DNA of 64,000 bases, from NCBI GenBank assembly GCA_023511625.1, contig JAIMBD010000002.1:62001-126000 (forward strand). Direction: 5' to 3'. Shown piece after piece: positions 1 through 8,174 of the stretch (its first letter is position 1; every line of letters starts with the position of its first letter). Origin of the DNA: Bacillota bacterium (GTDB lineage Bacteria > Bacillota > Sulfobacillia > Sulfobacillales > Sulfobacillaceae). The translations under genes and the position numbers were made by a program. Under the pieces are notes generated by a model, which worked only from the letters and a program-made list of their open reading frames with translations, did no database searches and was not told where the DNA came from.

Positions 1-203
1 GCGCCGCCGCCTACCGTCCGGCGAAGTTCGGACAACACCGCCTCCACCAACTGTGGTCCCAAATCGGCCTCGTAGAGAACCGCCTCGAGGTCGTCGAAAA
101 GGGCGGCCCCCTCTTTGCCTCCTGTCCACAGCGTCCGGATGCGGTCCCCCAACCCTTGTCGCGTGCGGCGCAACCCCTCACGCAGGCGATCCCACAAGGC
201 CAT
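1..203 (-). CDS. ftsY: Signal recognition particle receptor FtsY, N-terminal part (runs off the window)
   Basis: The visible 67 codons give an N-terminal FtsY NG-domain helix region: MALWDRLREGLRRTRQG, then a segment ending in an acidic EADLGPQLVE helix. FtsY is the membrane-associated GTPase that docks SRP-ribosome complexes at the translocon. The GTPase domain lies outside the window, so the call rests on this N-terminus and on position directly after smc, as in the rnc-smc-ftsY order of many Firmicutes. The ATG at 203 lies inside the end of smc, giving a 26-base overlap that suggests translational coupling. The long acidic A-domain of E. coli FtsY is absent, as is normal for Gram-positives. 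Confidence 0.85.
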   Translation of the reverse strand, partial: MALWDRLREGLRRTRQGLGDRIRTLWTGGKEGAALFDDLEAVLYEADLGPQLVEAVLSELRRTVGGG

Positions 204-3200
204 GCCCCGGTCCCCCTTCCGCTTCGTCTGCGCCCTCCGGCTGTAGACGTACCGCCACGACGCTGGTGGCGCCGCGCCGCTGCTGAGAAAACCCCCACAG
301 GACGTCCGCTGCCCCCATCGTCGCGCGATGGTGTGTCACCACGATGTATTGTGCCTGGTGCTTGCGCTCCGCCAAAAACCGCGCAAACCGGTGCACGTTG
401 GCTTCGTCCAGCGCCGCCTCGACCTCGTCGAGGATCACGAAGGGTGCCGGGTGCACATCGATCAGTGCGAAGAGCCAGGCAATGCCTGACAGCGCCCGCT
501 CTCCTCCCGACAGGCGGGCCAGCGCCACCCGCGCCTTGCCCGCCGGCTCCACCCACAGTTCGATGCCACCCTCCTCGCCCGAGACCCATTCGAGGCCGCC
601 ACGCCCATCGAGAAGTGCCCCACAGGCGCGGTTGAACGCGTCCTCTACGGCCCGAGCGGCGTGGGCCAGCCGACGCGCTACCTCGCGATCCAGGTCGTGG
701 ACAACAGCCTCCAACTCTCTTTTCGCCTTGGTCACGTCGCTTGCCTCCGCCTCAAGCTGGGCCCGGCGCGCATCCAGCTGCCGCCACCACGCAAGGCTGC
801 CGGCTTCAATCGGCCCCATCGCCGCCAAGGCCTGCTCCACAGCCTGCAGTCGCGCCTGCCCCGCCTCCGCCTCGGCCGGATCTCGCCACGGTTCGACCCC
901 GGGAGGCGGCACGTAGTCGGACCACGCAGCCCGTAGCTCCCCCACGCGCCGCTCGGTTTCGGTGAAGGACTGCCACCACTGCTGTTCGGCGGCCTCCACG
1001 CGCCCGAGGGCCTCTTCCACCGCTTGGCGGCGGGCCCGGTTTTGGCGCAAGGCTTCGGCCACCCGCTCCGACTCGGCCGAAGCCGCGTCCCACTGCCGGC
1101 GCCATTCAGCGGCCTCCCTCGCCTTGGCCTCGGCCTGTTGCTGATGCTCAGCCAAGACGGTCTCCACCTGGGCCAGGCGCTGGCGCAAGTCTTGGGCGTC
1201 TTGAGCACGGCGAGTCAGCCACTGGCGGCGCCGAGCCTCCATTTCGGCCACCATGCGCTCTTGCCACTGCAGTTCGCCCAGTGCCGCCTCCTTTTCGCGC
1301 AGCTCGGATTCGGCGGCGGCCAGGCGCTGGGTCACGGCCTCCCACGCAGCCTCTTGATGCCGAGCCGCTGCTTCTGCCTCCGCCAGCGCCGCTCGCACCG
1401 ACGCCCGCTCCTGAGCCAGGACCTCCGGATCCGGCAGATGCTGGAGACGTTGGGCCAATGCCAGGCGGGTCTGCCAGCGGTGTCGGTCTTCGCTGAGCTT
1501 CTCCCGCAACCCTTCGATCCGAACCTCCAGGGCCGCCAATTCCTGTCGCGAGCCGGTCAGGAGCTCGCGCTGGGCCGCAAGATAGGCATCTCCCTCGCGG
1601 ACGCGCCGCTCCAGCTCTTCCATTTCCACCCGCCGGGCCGTGACACCATGGCGGTCGTCGCTCGATCCCCCCGTGATGGCGCCCCCTGGTTGAACCACCT
1701 GTCCATCCAGCGTCACGGTGCGGTAGCGAAAACGATGGCGACGGCCGATCGTCACGGCCGCCTCCAAGGTGGTCGCAACCAACACGCGGCCTAAGACCTG
1801 CAGCACGGCCGGTCGGATTCCCGGCGGGTAGCGAACCAGATCTGCCATCCACCCCACAGCCCCCGGCTGGCGGCCCAACCCCAAATCCCCCGGGGGAACC
1901 GGATTCGGCTGCAAGATGTCTAAGGGCAGAAACGTCGCCCGTCCGGCCCCGTGGGCCTGCAGCCACTCCACTGCCTCCCGCGCCTCGGCGGCCGACTGGA
2001 TCACCAGGTACTGGTGCGCGCCCCCCAGGGCCACCGTCAACGCTAAAAGCCAATGGGGTTCGGTCTCCAACAAGGAACCCAGGGTGCCCAAAAGGCCGGG
2101 GAACCGTCCGCTGCGGTGCGCCTGCAAAACCGCACGCACTCCCGCCGCCAATCCCGCTCCTTCGGCCTCGAGTTGGCGCAGAGCCCGCAAGCGCGCTTGG
2201 CGTTGGGCCAATTGTTGCGCTGCCGTGGCCACCTGCTCTTCGACGCCGCGCACGAACTCGACCAGGCGCGTGCGGGCCGTCGTGGCCTGATGCAACTCCT
2301 CGCTCAGTCGGCGGACTTCGCGCCCCGCGCTGGCCACTGCCTCGCGCCACCTTACCCAAGCCCCGACCAGGTCGGCGTCCGCATCGAGCTCCAAATGGCT
2401 GCACCACATCGCCCATTGGTGGTCGAGTTGCGCCGCGCGCTCGCGCAACGTCGCCACCTGCGCCGTCGAGAACTCCCGCGCCGCCTGAATTTGGGATCGT
2501 TCGGCTTGTGCGGCCGCGATGGCTTCCCGCAGGCGAGCCACCGCCGCCACCCCTTCGGCCCGTGTGCGCGGATCTGCCACTGGAAAGGTAGGGGCTTCGA
2601 GAGGAGGCTCGGTCTCCAAAGCTTCAAGCCGTTCGCGCAGCGCCTCCTCTTCTGCTCGGGCACCGGCTGCCTCGGCGCGATGTCGCGCCTCTGCGTCGCG
2701 CGCCTTGGCCCACTGCTCCTCGATCCTGCGCCGCTCCCCTTCCCATCGATCGGCCGCAGCGGCCCACTGCTCGGCCTCCCGCGCCAGTCGCTCGAGCTCC
2801 GCCCGCGCCTGCGCCGCCGCTTCGGTCAATGCCTGGCGCTGTGACGCCAGCGCGCGGCGCTGGTCGGCCAGGGCGGCCAACTCCCGCTGGGCCTCGCGAA
2901 ATCGCGTCACCTGTTCTCGTTCCCGAAGGCGCTGGGCCTCTTCGCGCAAGGCACGCCACTGCGCTTCGCGTTCCGCAGCTTCCGCCACCGCCGCTTGGTC
3001 CCGCTTCACCGATTGAATGGCCTCGGTCACCCGCGCCAGTTCGGCCGCCGCGGCCTGCAAATGGCTCAACACTTCGCGCCGCCGAGCCTTAAACCGCGAA
3101 ACTTGGGCCACTTCGTCCAGTTGTTGCTCCCGCTCTCGGGGATGCATGAACAGCACTTGGTCTACTCGCCCTTGGCCGATGACAGCGTAGGCGTTCCGGC

Positions 3201-3600
3201 CCACGCCCCGGTCCCAAAACAGGTCCAGCACATCCCGAAGCCGGGCCGGCCGACCGTTGATGGCGTACTCAAAGGTCCCGCCGCGATAATACCGGCGCGT
3301 GACCGCTAAAGAGTCCGGCCAGTCCGGGACGGCGCGGTCCTGATTGTCAAAAGAAAGCGTGACCTCCGCCATCCGCGCCGGCGGCAGTTCCCGGGACCCC
3401 GCAAAGAGCAAATCGTCCCACGATTCGAGCCGCAACTCGCGGGGCCGCTGTTCTCCCAGGGCAAACCGCACCGCGTCGACGACGTTGCTCTTGCCCCCAC
3501 CATTAGGGCCGACCAGGGCGGAAATCCCCGGTGCCAGTTGGATGCGCGTGCCGCGGGCAAAGGATTTGAAACCGAATAGTTCAATCTCCCGCAAGTACAC
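178..3600 (-). CDS. smc: Chromosome segregation ATPase SMC
   Basis: A full-length SMC of 1140 residues, slightly shorter than the usual 1170-1190. It has the Walker A motif GPNGGGKS at residues 31-38, two long coiled coils around a hinge (roughly residues 490-640), the ABC signature LSGGERA at about 1030 and the Walker B ending in D1058-E1059. SMC dimers with ScpA/ScpB organise and separate chromosomes near the origin. The start is GTG at 3600, ten bases after an AAGGAGG ribosome site. It overlaps ftsY downstream. Unlike the common rnc-smc order, rnc is 6 kb away, separated by spoVS, a penicillin-binding protein and a transporter. Confidence 0.97.
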   Translation of the reverse strand: MYLREIELFGFKSFARGTRIQLAPGISALVGPNGGGKSNVVDAVRFALGEQRPRELRLESWDDLLFAGSRELPPARMAEVTLSFDNQDRAVPDWPDSLAVTRRYYRGGTFEYAINGRPARLRDVLDLFWDRGVGRNAYAVIGQGRVDQVLFMHPREREQQLDEVAQVSRFKARRREVLSHLQAAAAELARVTEAIQSVKRDQAAVAEAAEREAQWRALREEAQRLREREQVTRFREAQRELAALADQRRALASQRQALTEAAAQARAELERLAREAEQWAAAADRWEGERRRIEEQWAKARDAEARHRAEAAGARAEEEALRERLEALETEPPLEAPTFPVADPRTRAEGVAAVARLREAIAAAQAERSQIQAAREFSTAQVATLRERAAQLDHQWAMWCSHLELDADADLVGAWVRWREAVASAGREVRRLSEELHQATTARTRLVEFVRGVEEQVATAAQQLAQRQARLRALRQLEAEGAGLAAGVRAVLQAHRSGRFPGLLGTLGSLLETEPHWLLALTVALGGAHQYLVIQSAAEAREAVEWLQAHGAGRATFLPLDILQPNPVPPGDLGLGRQPGAVGWMADLVRYPPGIRPAVLQVLGRVLVATTLEAAVTIGRRHRFRYRTVTLDGQVVQPGGAITGGSSDDRHGVTARRVEMEELERRVREGDAYLAAQRELLTGSRQELAALEVRIEGLREKLSEDRHRWQTRLALAQRLQHLPDPEVLAQERASVRAALAEAEAAARHQEAAWEAVTQRLAAAESELREKEAALGELQWQERMVAEMEARRRQWLTRRAQDAQDLRQRLAQVETVLAEHQQQAEAKAREAAEWRRQWDAASAESERVAEALRQNRARRQAVEEALGRVEAAEQQWWQSFTETERRVGELRAAWSDYVPPPGVEPWRDPAEAEAGQARLQAVEQALAAMGPIEAGSLAWWRQLDARRAQLEAEASDVTKAKRELEAVVHDLDREVARRLAHAARAVEDAFNRACGALLDGRGGLEWVSGEEGGIELWVEPAGKARVALARLSGGERALSGIAWLFALIDVHPAPFVILDEVEAALDEANVHRFARFLAERKHQAQYIVVTHHRATMGAADVLWGFSQQRRGATSVVAVRLQPEGADEAEGGPGHGLVGSPA

Positions 3601-3697
3601 CGGACGAGGGCCTCCTTCCTCGCTTGGGAAACCCGTACCTTACTGTACTGAATTTCCGCCCGGAAGGGGACCGGTCCGGCACTGCACACCCCGGGGA

Positions 3698-3976
3698 TCA
3701 GGCATCCTCCGCCACTCGACGAGGCTCGACTCGGAAGCGAATGGCCGTGCGGGTCTCTCCATCGATGGGGACCTCGAAAAACTCCGGAACCACCACCAAA
3801 TCCAGTTGATGGGGAGCCAGGAAGGTCCGGGCGATGGCCATAGCCTTGACTGCTTGGTTCACCGCCCCTGCCCCGACGGCCTGGATCTCTACCGACTGCG
3901 ACTCGCGCAGAATCGCGGCCACGGCACCGGCCACCGACTTGGGTCGCGAAGCAGCCGCCACACGTAGAATCTGCAA
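3698..3976 (-). CDS. spoVS: Stage V sporulation protein S
   Basis: A 92-residue protein with the conserved SpoVS/Alba-like core: SVAGAVAAILRE, then the invariant-looking IQAVGAGAVNQAVKA, and a terminal DGETRTAIRFRVEPR strand. SpoVS is a small nucleic-acid-binding-type protein that affects septation and spore development in Bacillus; its molecular role is still unclear. The start is TTG at 3976 behind AGGAGG with a 10-base gap; no ATG or GTG fits the conserved N-terminus. The gene is monocistronic, between smc and a divergent regulator-like gene. A sigma-H-like promoter lies about 35-60 bases upstream, in keeping with early-sporulation expression known for the Bacillus gene. Confidence 0.95.
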   Translation of the reverse strand: MQILRVAAASRPKSVAGAVAAILRESQSVEIQAVGAGAVNQAVKAMAIARTFLAPHQLDLVVVPEFFEVPIDGETRTAIRFRVEPRRVAEDA

Positions 3977-4009
3977 TCCCGGTTCTCCTCCTGTTCGCGA
4001 TTCGGACTA

Positions 4010-4038
4010 CCTTTCGCTATTTCCTGAATAAATCCTGC
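4010..4038 (-). promoter_or_regulatory. Sigma-H-like promoter of spoVS
   Basis: On the minus strand GCAGGATTT (4038-4030) fits the sigma-H -35 pattern RnAGGAwWW at every position. After 11 bases comes AGCGAAAGG (4018-4010), which matches RnnGAATww at R and GAA but not at the last three positions. spoVS is a known sigma-H gene in Bacillus. The match was made by eye. Confidence 0.6.
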
Positions 4039-4150
4039 CGTGGCGGGGAAATTCCCGGGTCGGCGGAGAAAGAAAACTTTACAGGAGCTCGGTAAAGGCA
4101 TTTTTCGACCGATTGCGAACTTCAATTGCCGGGAGGGAATTGAGGTAAAG

Positions 4151-4714
4151 ATGGACGTTCTCAATCATATCGCACGCCTGATCTTAGAGGACCCCCTCTT
4201 GACCGCCACCCAAATCGCCCGCCGCCTCGGGTATGCCGAGGAAAAGACCGTCTACTACTGGATTAACAAAGCGCACTATTCCGGGTTGACTGCGTTCAAA
4301 CGAGCGGTCCTCGAAGGTCATTTCCGACCCATTTGGAACCAAGGCGCGGCCGAGAGCCCTGCAGGATATCGACGTCCGATCCCCATCGTGGATGAGTTCA
4401 CGGCTCGGGGCGAGCCCATTCATACCGCCGACCGCTTGCTCTTCGGCCACGCCACCCCGGGAGTGCTTTTTGCTTGGCGCTATCCCGGAAAACAGGTGGC
4501 CCATTTTTTGCCCGGCGACCTTTTGCTCGCAGCCCCGATCGACCTTCCTCAGGATCGCTGGTGGGCCATCGCTTTCACCGACCGCCATCAAGCGGTTTTG
4601 CGCTTGTTCCTCCGCCACGGCGACGCCACCCTGCTCATCGATCCGGCCACCCACACTCCAGACGCCGCCGCGCGCGTCGGCTTCCGCCTCTGCCAGCTGT
4701 ATCGCCGCCTGTAG
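4151..4714 (+). CDS. Unknown protein with N-terminal helix-turn-helix and S24/LexA-like C-terminal region
   Basis: I do not recognise the family. The 187-residue product starts with a plausible helix-turn-helix (residues 3-50, core TATQIARRLGYAEEKTVYYW). The C-terminal 90 residues contain a FLPGDLLLA turn reminiscent of the PGD turn in S24/LexA-type domains, but I see no catalytic serine-lysine pair, so any such domain would be non-proteolytic. The start is ATG 4151, preceded by GGGAGGGA and TGAGG; an upstream in-frame ATG at 4040 has no ribosome site. It is divergent from spoVS and followed by a strong hairpin. A DNA-binding regulator is an inference only. Confidence 0.6.
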   Translation: MDVLNHIARLILEDPLLTATQIARRLGYAEEKTVYYWINKAHYSGLTAFKRAVLEGHFRPIWNQGAAESPAGYRRPIPIVDEFTARGEPIHTADRLLFGHATPGVLFAWRYPGKQVAHFLPGDLLLAAPIDLPQDRWWAIAFTDRHQAVLRLFLRHGDATLLIDPATHTPDAAARVGFRLCQLYRRL

Positions 4715-4765
4715 GGCCGCAAGGGGGCCAAACCCGAGCCGAAGAGGGCGCGTCTGCTCCCGAGC

Positions 4766-4799
4766 TTCCTCCGGTCGCCTCCGGGGGCGACCGGAGGAA
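4766..4799 (+). terminator. Strong hairpin after the HTH gene
   Basis: A 14-base perfect stem (TTCCTCCGGTCGCC paired with GGCGACCGGAGGAA) closes a six-base loop, 51 bases past the stop of the upstream gene. There is no T-run, so it is either a weak or Rho-type terminator or a structured element of the long region before the penicillin-binding protein. Confidence 0.55.
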
Positions 4800-5441
4800 C
4801 CCAAACGGCCCCACTCCCTCTGAAACCACGGCCTGGCGCCTCCAAGGCCCGCGCCTGGGTTTCTCGAAGGGTCAAAGGTAGTCGCCGCCAAAAGACGGCA
4901 CGGAGAGGGGTGGGCGACCTCGGCGGTGGACCCTCTCCTACCCAGATCCCCAGACTGTCCTTACAGGGCACAGGCAGTCCGTTTGCCCGGAAAAACCGGC
5001 GGCAGAGATCCGATTCCCTGCCCCCCCTAGGCCGGCCCCCATGTCGGCGCGGAAGTGCCGGGCTCTTGGGCTTGCGTCTGGCCGACTTTCCCCTAAGCCC
5101 GTCTTTCGCCGCCGATTTTTGGGGCCTGGGGCCTACACCTCCCGGACCCTTTGCATTGGGGATTTCCGCAGCCACTTCGGCCGGGGCGGCTTGCCGGCAA
5201 ACACGCCGCCGGGCGGCCTTTTCGGGGCCGCGGCTCGATCGGGGCACCGTGTCGCCCTTTTCGCGAGAAAAGACCCCCCGCGTCAAAAAGCACCCCCTGA
5301 CGCAGGTGCACCCACCCCCGCGTCGGAGACATCTGAGACTTTCTCGCGGCACTCTCGGTCGAGATCCTGCAGACGAGGAAAGCCCCCGACCTGCCGGTGC
5401 CTTTAGCCTCGCGGCGCAGGTTTGGGGACCCATCCAGACGG
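4800..5441 (+). other. Long non-coding stretch before the penicillin-binding protein
   Basis: No convincing gene was found on either strand. Long open frames here on both strands lack ribosome sites and protein-like composition, and are typical of high-GC DNA. It holds a small perfect hairpin (CTTTTC-GCGA-GAAAAG near 5258-5273). No riboswitch, T-box or known RNA was recognised. Confidence 0.5.
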
Positions 5442-5443
5442 TA

Positions 5444-5452
5444 TGGTACAAT
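5444..5452 (+). promoter_or_regulatory. Extended -10 promoter of the penicillin-binding protein gene
   Basis: TGGTACAAT is an extended -10 element (TGn followed by TACAAT, 5447-5452). The best upstream -35-like hexamer, TTGGGG at 5422-5427, is 19 bases away, so recognition may rely mainly on the extended -10. The same TGGTACAAT occurs in the promoter before the DUF177 gene at 16276. Confidence 0.5.
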
Positions 5453-5503
5453 AAGGGACAATCTATTCTGCCGCGCGAGCGGACGGCGAAGAGGGGTGGA
5501 AGC

Positions 5504-8005
5504 GTGCGGTGTCCCCGCTGTGGGCGGGTTAACCAGCGCGGGTCGCGGTTTTGTCGATTTTGCGGAGCGGCCTTGACGGCGCCAGCGGCCGCACCAGCCG
5601 CCGCCCACGCTTCGAAACCCCGAGGGGCGCCGCGCCGCCGCATCCGGTGGGGACGAGTGGTCTTGCTGGCGGTGGTAGTGGTCGGGTTCGTGGCTGTCGC
5701 CACTGCCGGCGTCGTCGCGTATAACGCCATGCGGGGACTGCCGCCCATTCAGAACTTGGTGACCCTGGCCGCCACCGGTCAGAACTCGGTCGTCTACGAC
5801 CGTTACGGCCAGCCCGTGGCCACACTGCACGGGCTCGTCAACCGCCAAAGCGTGCCGTTGAGCCAGATCGCGCCGGTGATGCAAACTGCCATCATCGCCG
5901 TCGAAGACCATAACTTCTACCAAAACCCCGGATTTGACCTCAAGTCGATCGTGCGCGCGGCCGTGGTCGACCTCTTGCACGGTGGTCAACCTGTCCAAGG
6001 GGCCAGTACCATCACCGAACAGTTGGCCAAAGACTTATACCTTGGCAACCAGAAAACGTTGGCGCGGAAGATCCAAGAGTTCATCATCGGCTTGGAATTG
6101 GCCCGCACGTACACCAAGCAGCAGATCCTGGACATGTACCTGAACGAAGTGTACTTCGGCGACGGCGCCAGCGGCATTGCCGCCGCCAGCCAAGCGTATT
6201 TCGGCGAGCCGCCGAGCCAGTTGACGTTGGCCCAAGCATCCCTCTTGGCCGGGCTGCCCCAAGCTCCGTCCCTCTACGACCCCTTGGTACACTACCAGTT
6301 GGCCAAACAGCGTCAATGGCAGGTGCTGCAGGCCATGGTCCGATATCACGACATCACCCCGGCCCAGGCCGAAGCGGCCTTCCAAGCGCCCCTCCACCTG
6401 CATCCGGCGCCCGTCAGCGCCAACCCATCGATGTACCCTTATCCTTGGTACATCGATGCCGTCGTCCAGTTCCTGGAACAGCAACACTTTAGCATCAACC
6501 AGATATTCAGCGGTGGGCTGAAGATCTATACCGCGTTGGACCCTACCGTCTACAACATTGCCCAATCTGCCGTCGACTACTGGATGAACCAAAACTTTGG
6601 CCCTTCGCGGAATGCGGTACCTAACCACCAGGCCGCGGTGGTGGTCGAGGATCCCCACACGGGTGAGATTTTGGCCGTCATCGGAGGTCGCACGCACGTA
6701 GGCGCCTTTCCTGAGGACTTTGCCTTAGATGCCCAGCGGTCTCCGGGATCGTCGATCAAGCCCTTGATCGACTACACCCCAGCCATCGTCAAGGGCTACA
6801 CCCAGATGTCAGTCATTCAAGACGTCCCCATCTTCCAGAACGTCGATGGGCAAGCGTGGTGGCCCGAAAACGACGACCACCTCTACCGCGGGTACCTCGA
6901 CCTGCGCGACGCACTGGCGATTAGCGACAACGACGTGGCCGTCAAACTCCTCCACGACATCGGCCTCAACTACGGGTTTAATTTCGCTGTGCAGAAATTT
7001 GGCCTCCCGTTAAGCCCGAGCGACGAACAGTTGGGCGCCGCCATCGGTGGGCTCAAACACGGGGTGACGGTCTACGACATGACCCAAGCCTTCGCCACCT
7101 TTGCCAATGCGGGCGTCCGCATGCAGCCGATCTGGGTCACCAAGGTGGTCAACCAATATGGTGCCGTGGTCTACCAGGACCAGCCGCGCGGAACCCCAGA
7201 GTTCAGCCCGCAAGTGGCGTACATCATGACCCAGATGCTGGAACGGGTGCTCACGCCTCACCCCCTGCCGGGAATTGGGCCGGGAGCGTATCCCACCGGG
7301 ATGGACCTGGGCATCGGGCGCCCCGCAGCCGGCAAGACCGGGACCAGCAACAACGAGGCCGACGCCTGGTTCATCGGTTACACGCCCCAACTCGTAGTCG
7401 GCGTCTGGGAAGGCAACAAAAACGGTCCCATTCCCCAGCCCGCGACCGTCTCGGGCCGGGGCCCCGCCTACGGTGCCGTGGCCGCGGGCCCCATTTGGCA
7501 GACCATCATGGAACAGGTCAACCAGGCGCTGCACATCCCGCCGACCAACTTCCCGCAACCGGGCGGCTTGGTGTATGTGCCCAATGTCAGCATCACCTCA
7601 GGCGAGATCGCAAGCCCCTACACGCCCAAGGTGGATGTCCAGGGCGCCTGGTTCATCCAGGGGACCCAGCCGACACAAGTGGGAAACACCCACATCTTGG
7701 TGCGGGTAGCCCAGAACCAGCCCAATCGGCTGTGGGAACCTGGGTGCGGCCCGTATGTCGAGTCGGTCTTCCTGCGCCCCGAATCCGACTGGCATCCGGG
7801 GGTGCCCTTGCCGTGGGATGCCCGCTACTGGCCGCCGCAGCAGCCCTGTAACAGTGCGGCGCCGCCCAGCGGAGCGCCACCGCTGCCGCCTCCGGGCCCG
7901 GGCGGCGCTCCGCCGACTCCAGCACCGGGGACGCCAGGCACGTCACCCCGCCTCCTGCCGGGTTTGGGCCGCCTATTGCCTCCAGGACTCTTCCGGCGCC
8001 ATTAG
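5504..8005 (+). CDS. Class A penicillin-binding protein (PBP1A-type) with N-terminal zinc ribbon
   Basis: An 833-residue bifunctional peptidoglycan synthase. It begins with a zinc ribbon (C3, C6, C17, C20), then a basic linker and one membrane anchor (about residues 48-72). The GT51 transglycosylase domain carries EDHNFY and GASTITEQLAKDLYL. The transpeptidase domain carries the SxxK box with S416-K419, SDN, and KTGTSNNEADAW. The tail is rich in proline and glycine. The start is GTG 5504 behind GAGGGGTGG; the open frame extends about 200 codons further upstream but with non-protein-like sequence. The enzyme polymerises and crosslinks glycan strands outside the membrane, with the zinc ribbon predicted in the cytoplasm. 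A zinc ribbon is unusual on this family and may tie it to a cytoplasmic partner. Confidence 0.93.
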   Translation: MRCPRCGRVNQRGSRFCRFCGAALTAPAAAPAAAHASKPRGAPRRRIRWGRVVLLAVVVVGFVAVATAGVVAYNAMRGLPPIQNLVTLAATGQNSVVYDRYGQPVATLHGLVNRQSVPLSQIAPVMQTAIIAVEDHNFYQNPGFDLKSIVRAAVVDLLHGGQPVQGASTITEQLAKDLYLGNQKTLARKIQEFIIGLELARTYTKQQILDMYLNEVYFGDGASGIAAASQAYFGEPPSQLTLAQASLLAGLPQAPSLYDPLVHYQLAKQRQWQVLQAMVRYHDITPAQAEAAFQAPLHLHPAPVSANPSMYPYPWYIDAVVQFLEQQHFSINQIFSGGLKIYTALDPTVYNIAQSAVDYWMNQNFGPSRNAVPNHQAAVVVEDPHTGEILAVIGGRTHVGAFPEDFALDAQRSPGSSIKPLIDYTPAIVKGYTQMSVIQDVPIFQNVDGQAWWPENDDHLYRGYLDLRDALAISDNDVAVKLLHDIGLNYGFNFAVQKFGLPLSPSDEQLGAAIGGLKHGVTVYDMTQAFATFANAGVRMQPIWVTKVVNQYGAVVYQDQPRGTPEFSPQVAYIMTQMLERVLTPHPLPGIGPGAYPTGMDLGIGRPAAGKTGTSNNEADAWFIGYTPQLVVGVWEGNKNGPIPQPATVSGRGPAYGAVAAGPIWQTIMEQVNQALHIPPTNFPQPGGLVYVPNVSITSGEIASPYTPKVDVQGAWFIQGTQPTQVGNTHILVRVAQNQPNRLWEPGCGPYVESVFLRPESDWHPGVPLPWDARYWPPQQPCNSAAPPSGAPPLPPPGPGGAPPTPAPGTPGTSPRLLPGLGRLLPPGLFRRH

Positions 8006-8174
8006 GTCTCTTGGCCCAAGCCGGTTCCGACCCCGCCCACGGTAGCGCCCCCATGGGATCGCCCGCCACGTGCAGGGAAAAGGCCGCCGCAAGTCGGGGC
8101 GATGCTCCTCTCAGCGAATCGCTAGGCGAGAGGGGATGAACCGAGACCGGTGCGCCTTGGGCGGTAGGCCCGAC

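Noticed and set aside
732-2416. Long alternative frames inside smc
   Set aside because: They are shadows; only the SMC frame carries Walker and signature motifs.
4588-5748. Long minus-strand open frames opposite the penicillin-binding protein start
   Set aside because: Arginine-, glycine- and proline-rich sequence without ribosome sites or family motifs, as expected for shadow frames in high-GC DNA.
8006-8174. Terminator between the penicillin-binding protein and MFS genes
   Set aside because: A CCTCTC...GAGAGG stem near 8106-8132 has a bulged interior and no T-run; too weak to list.
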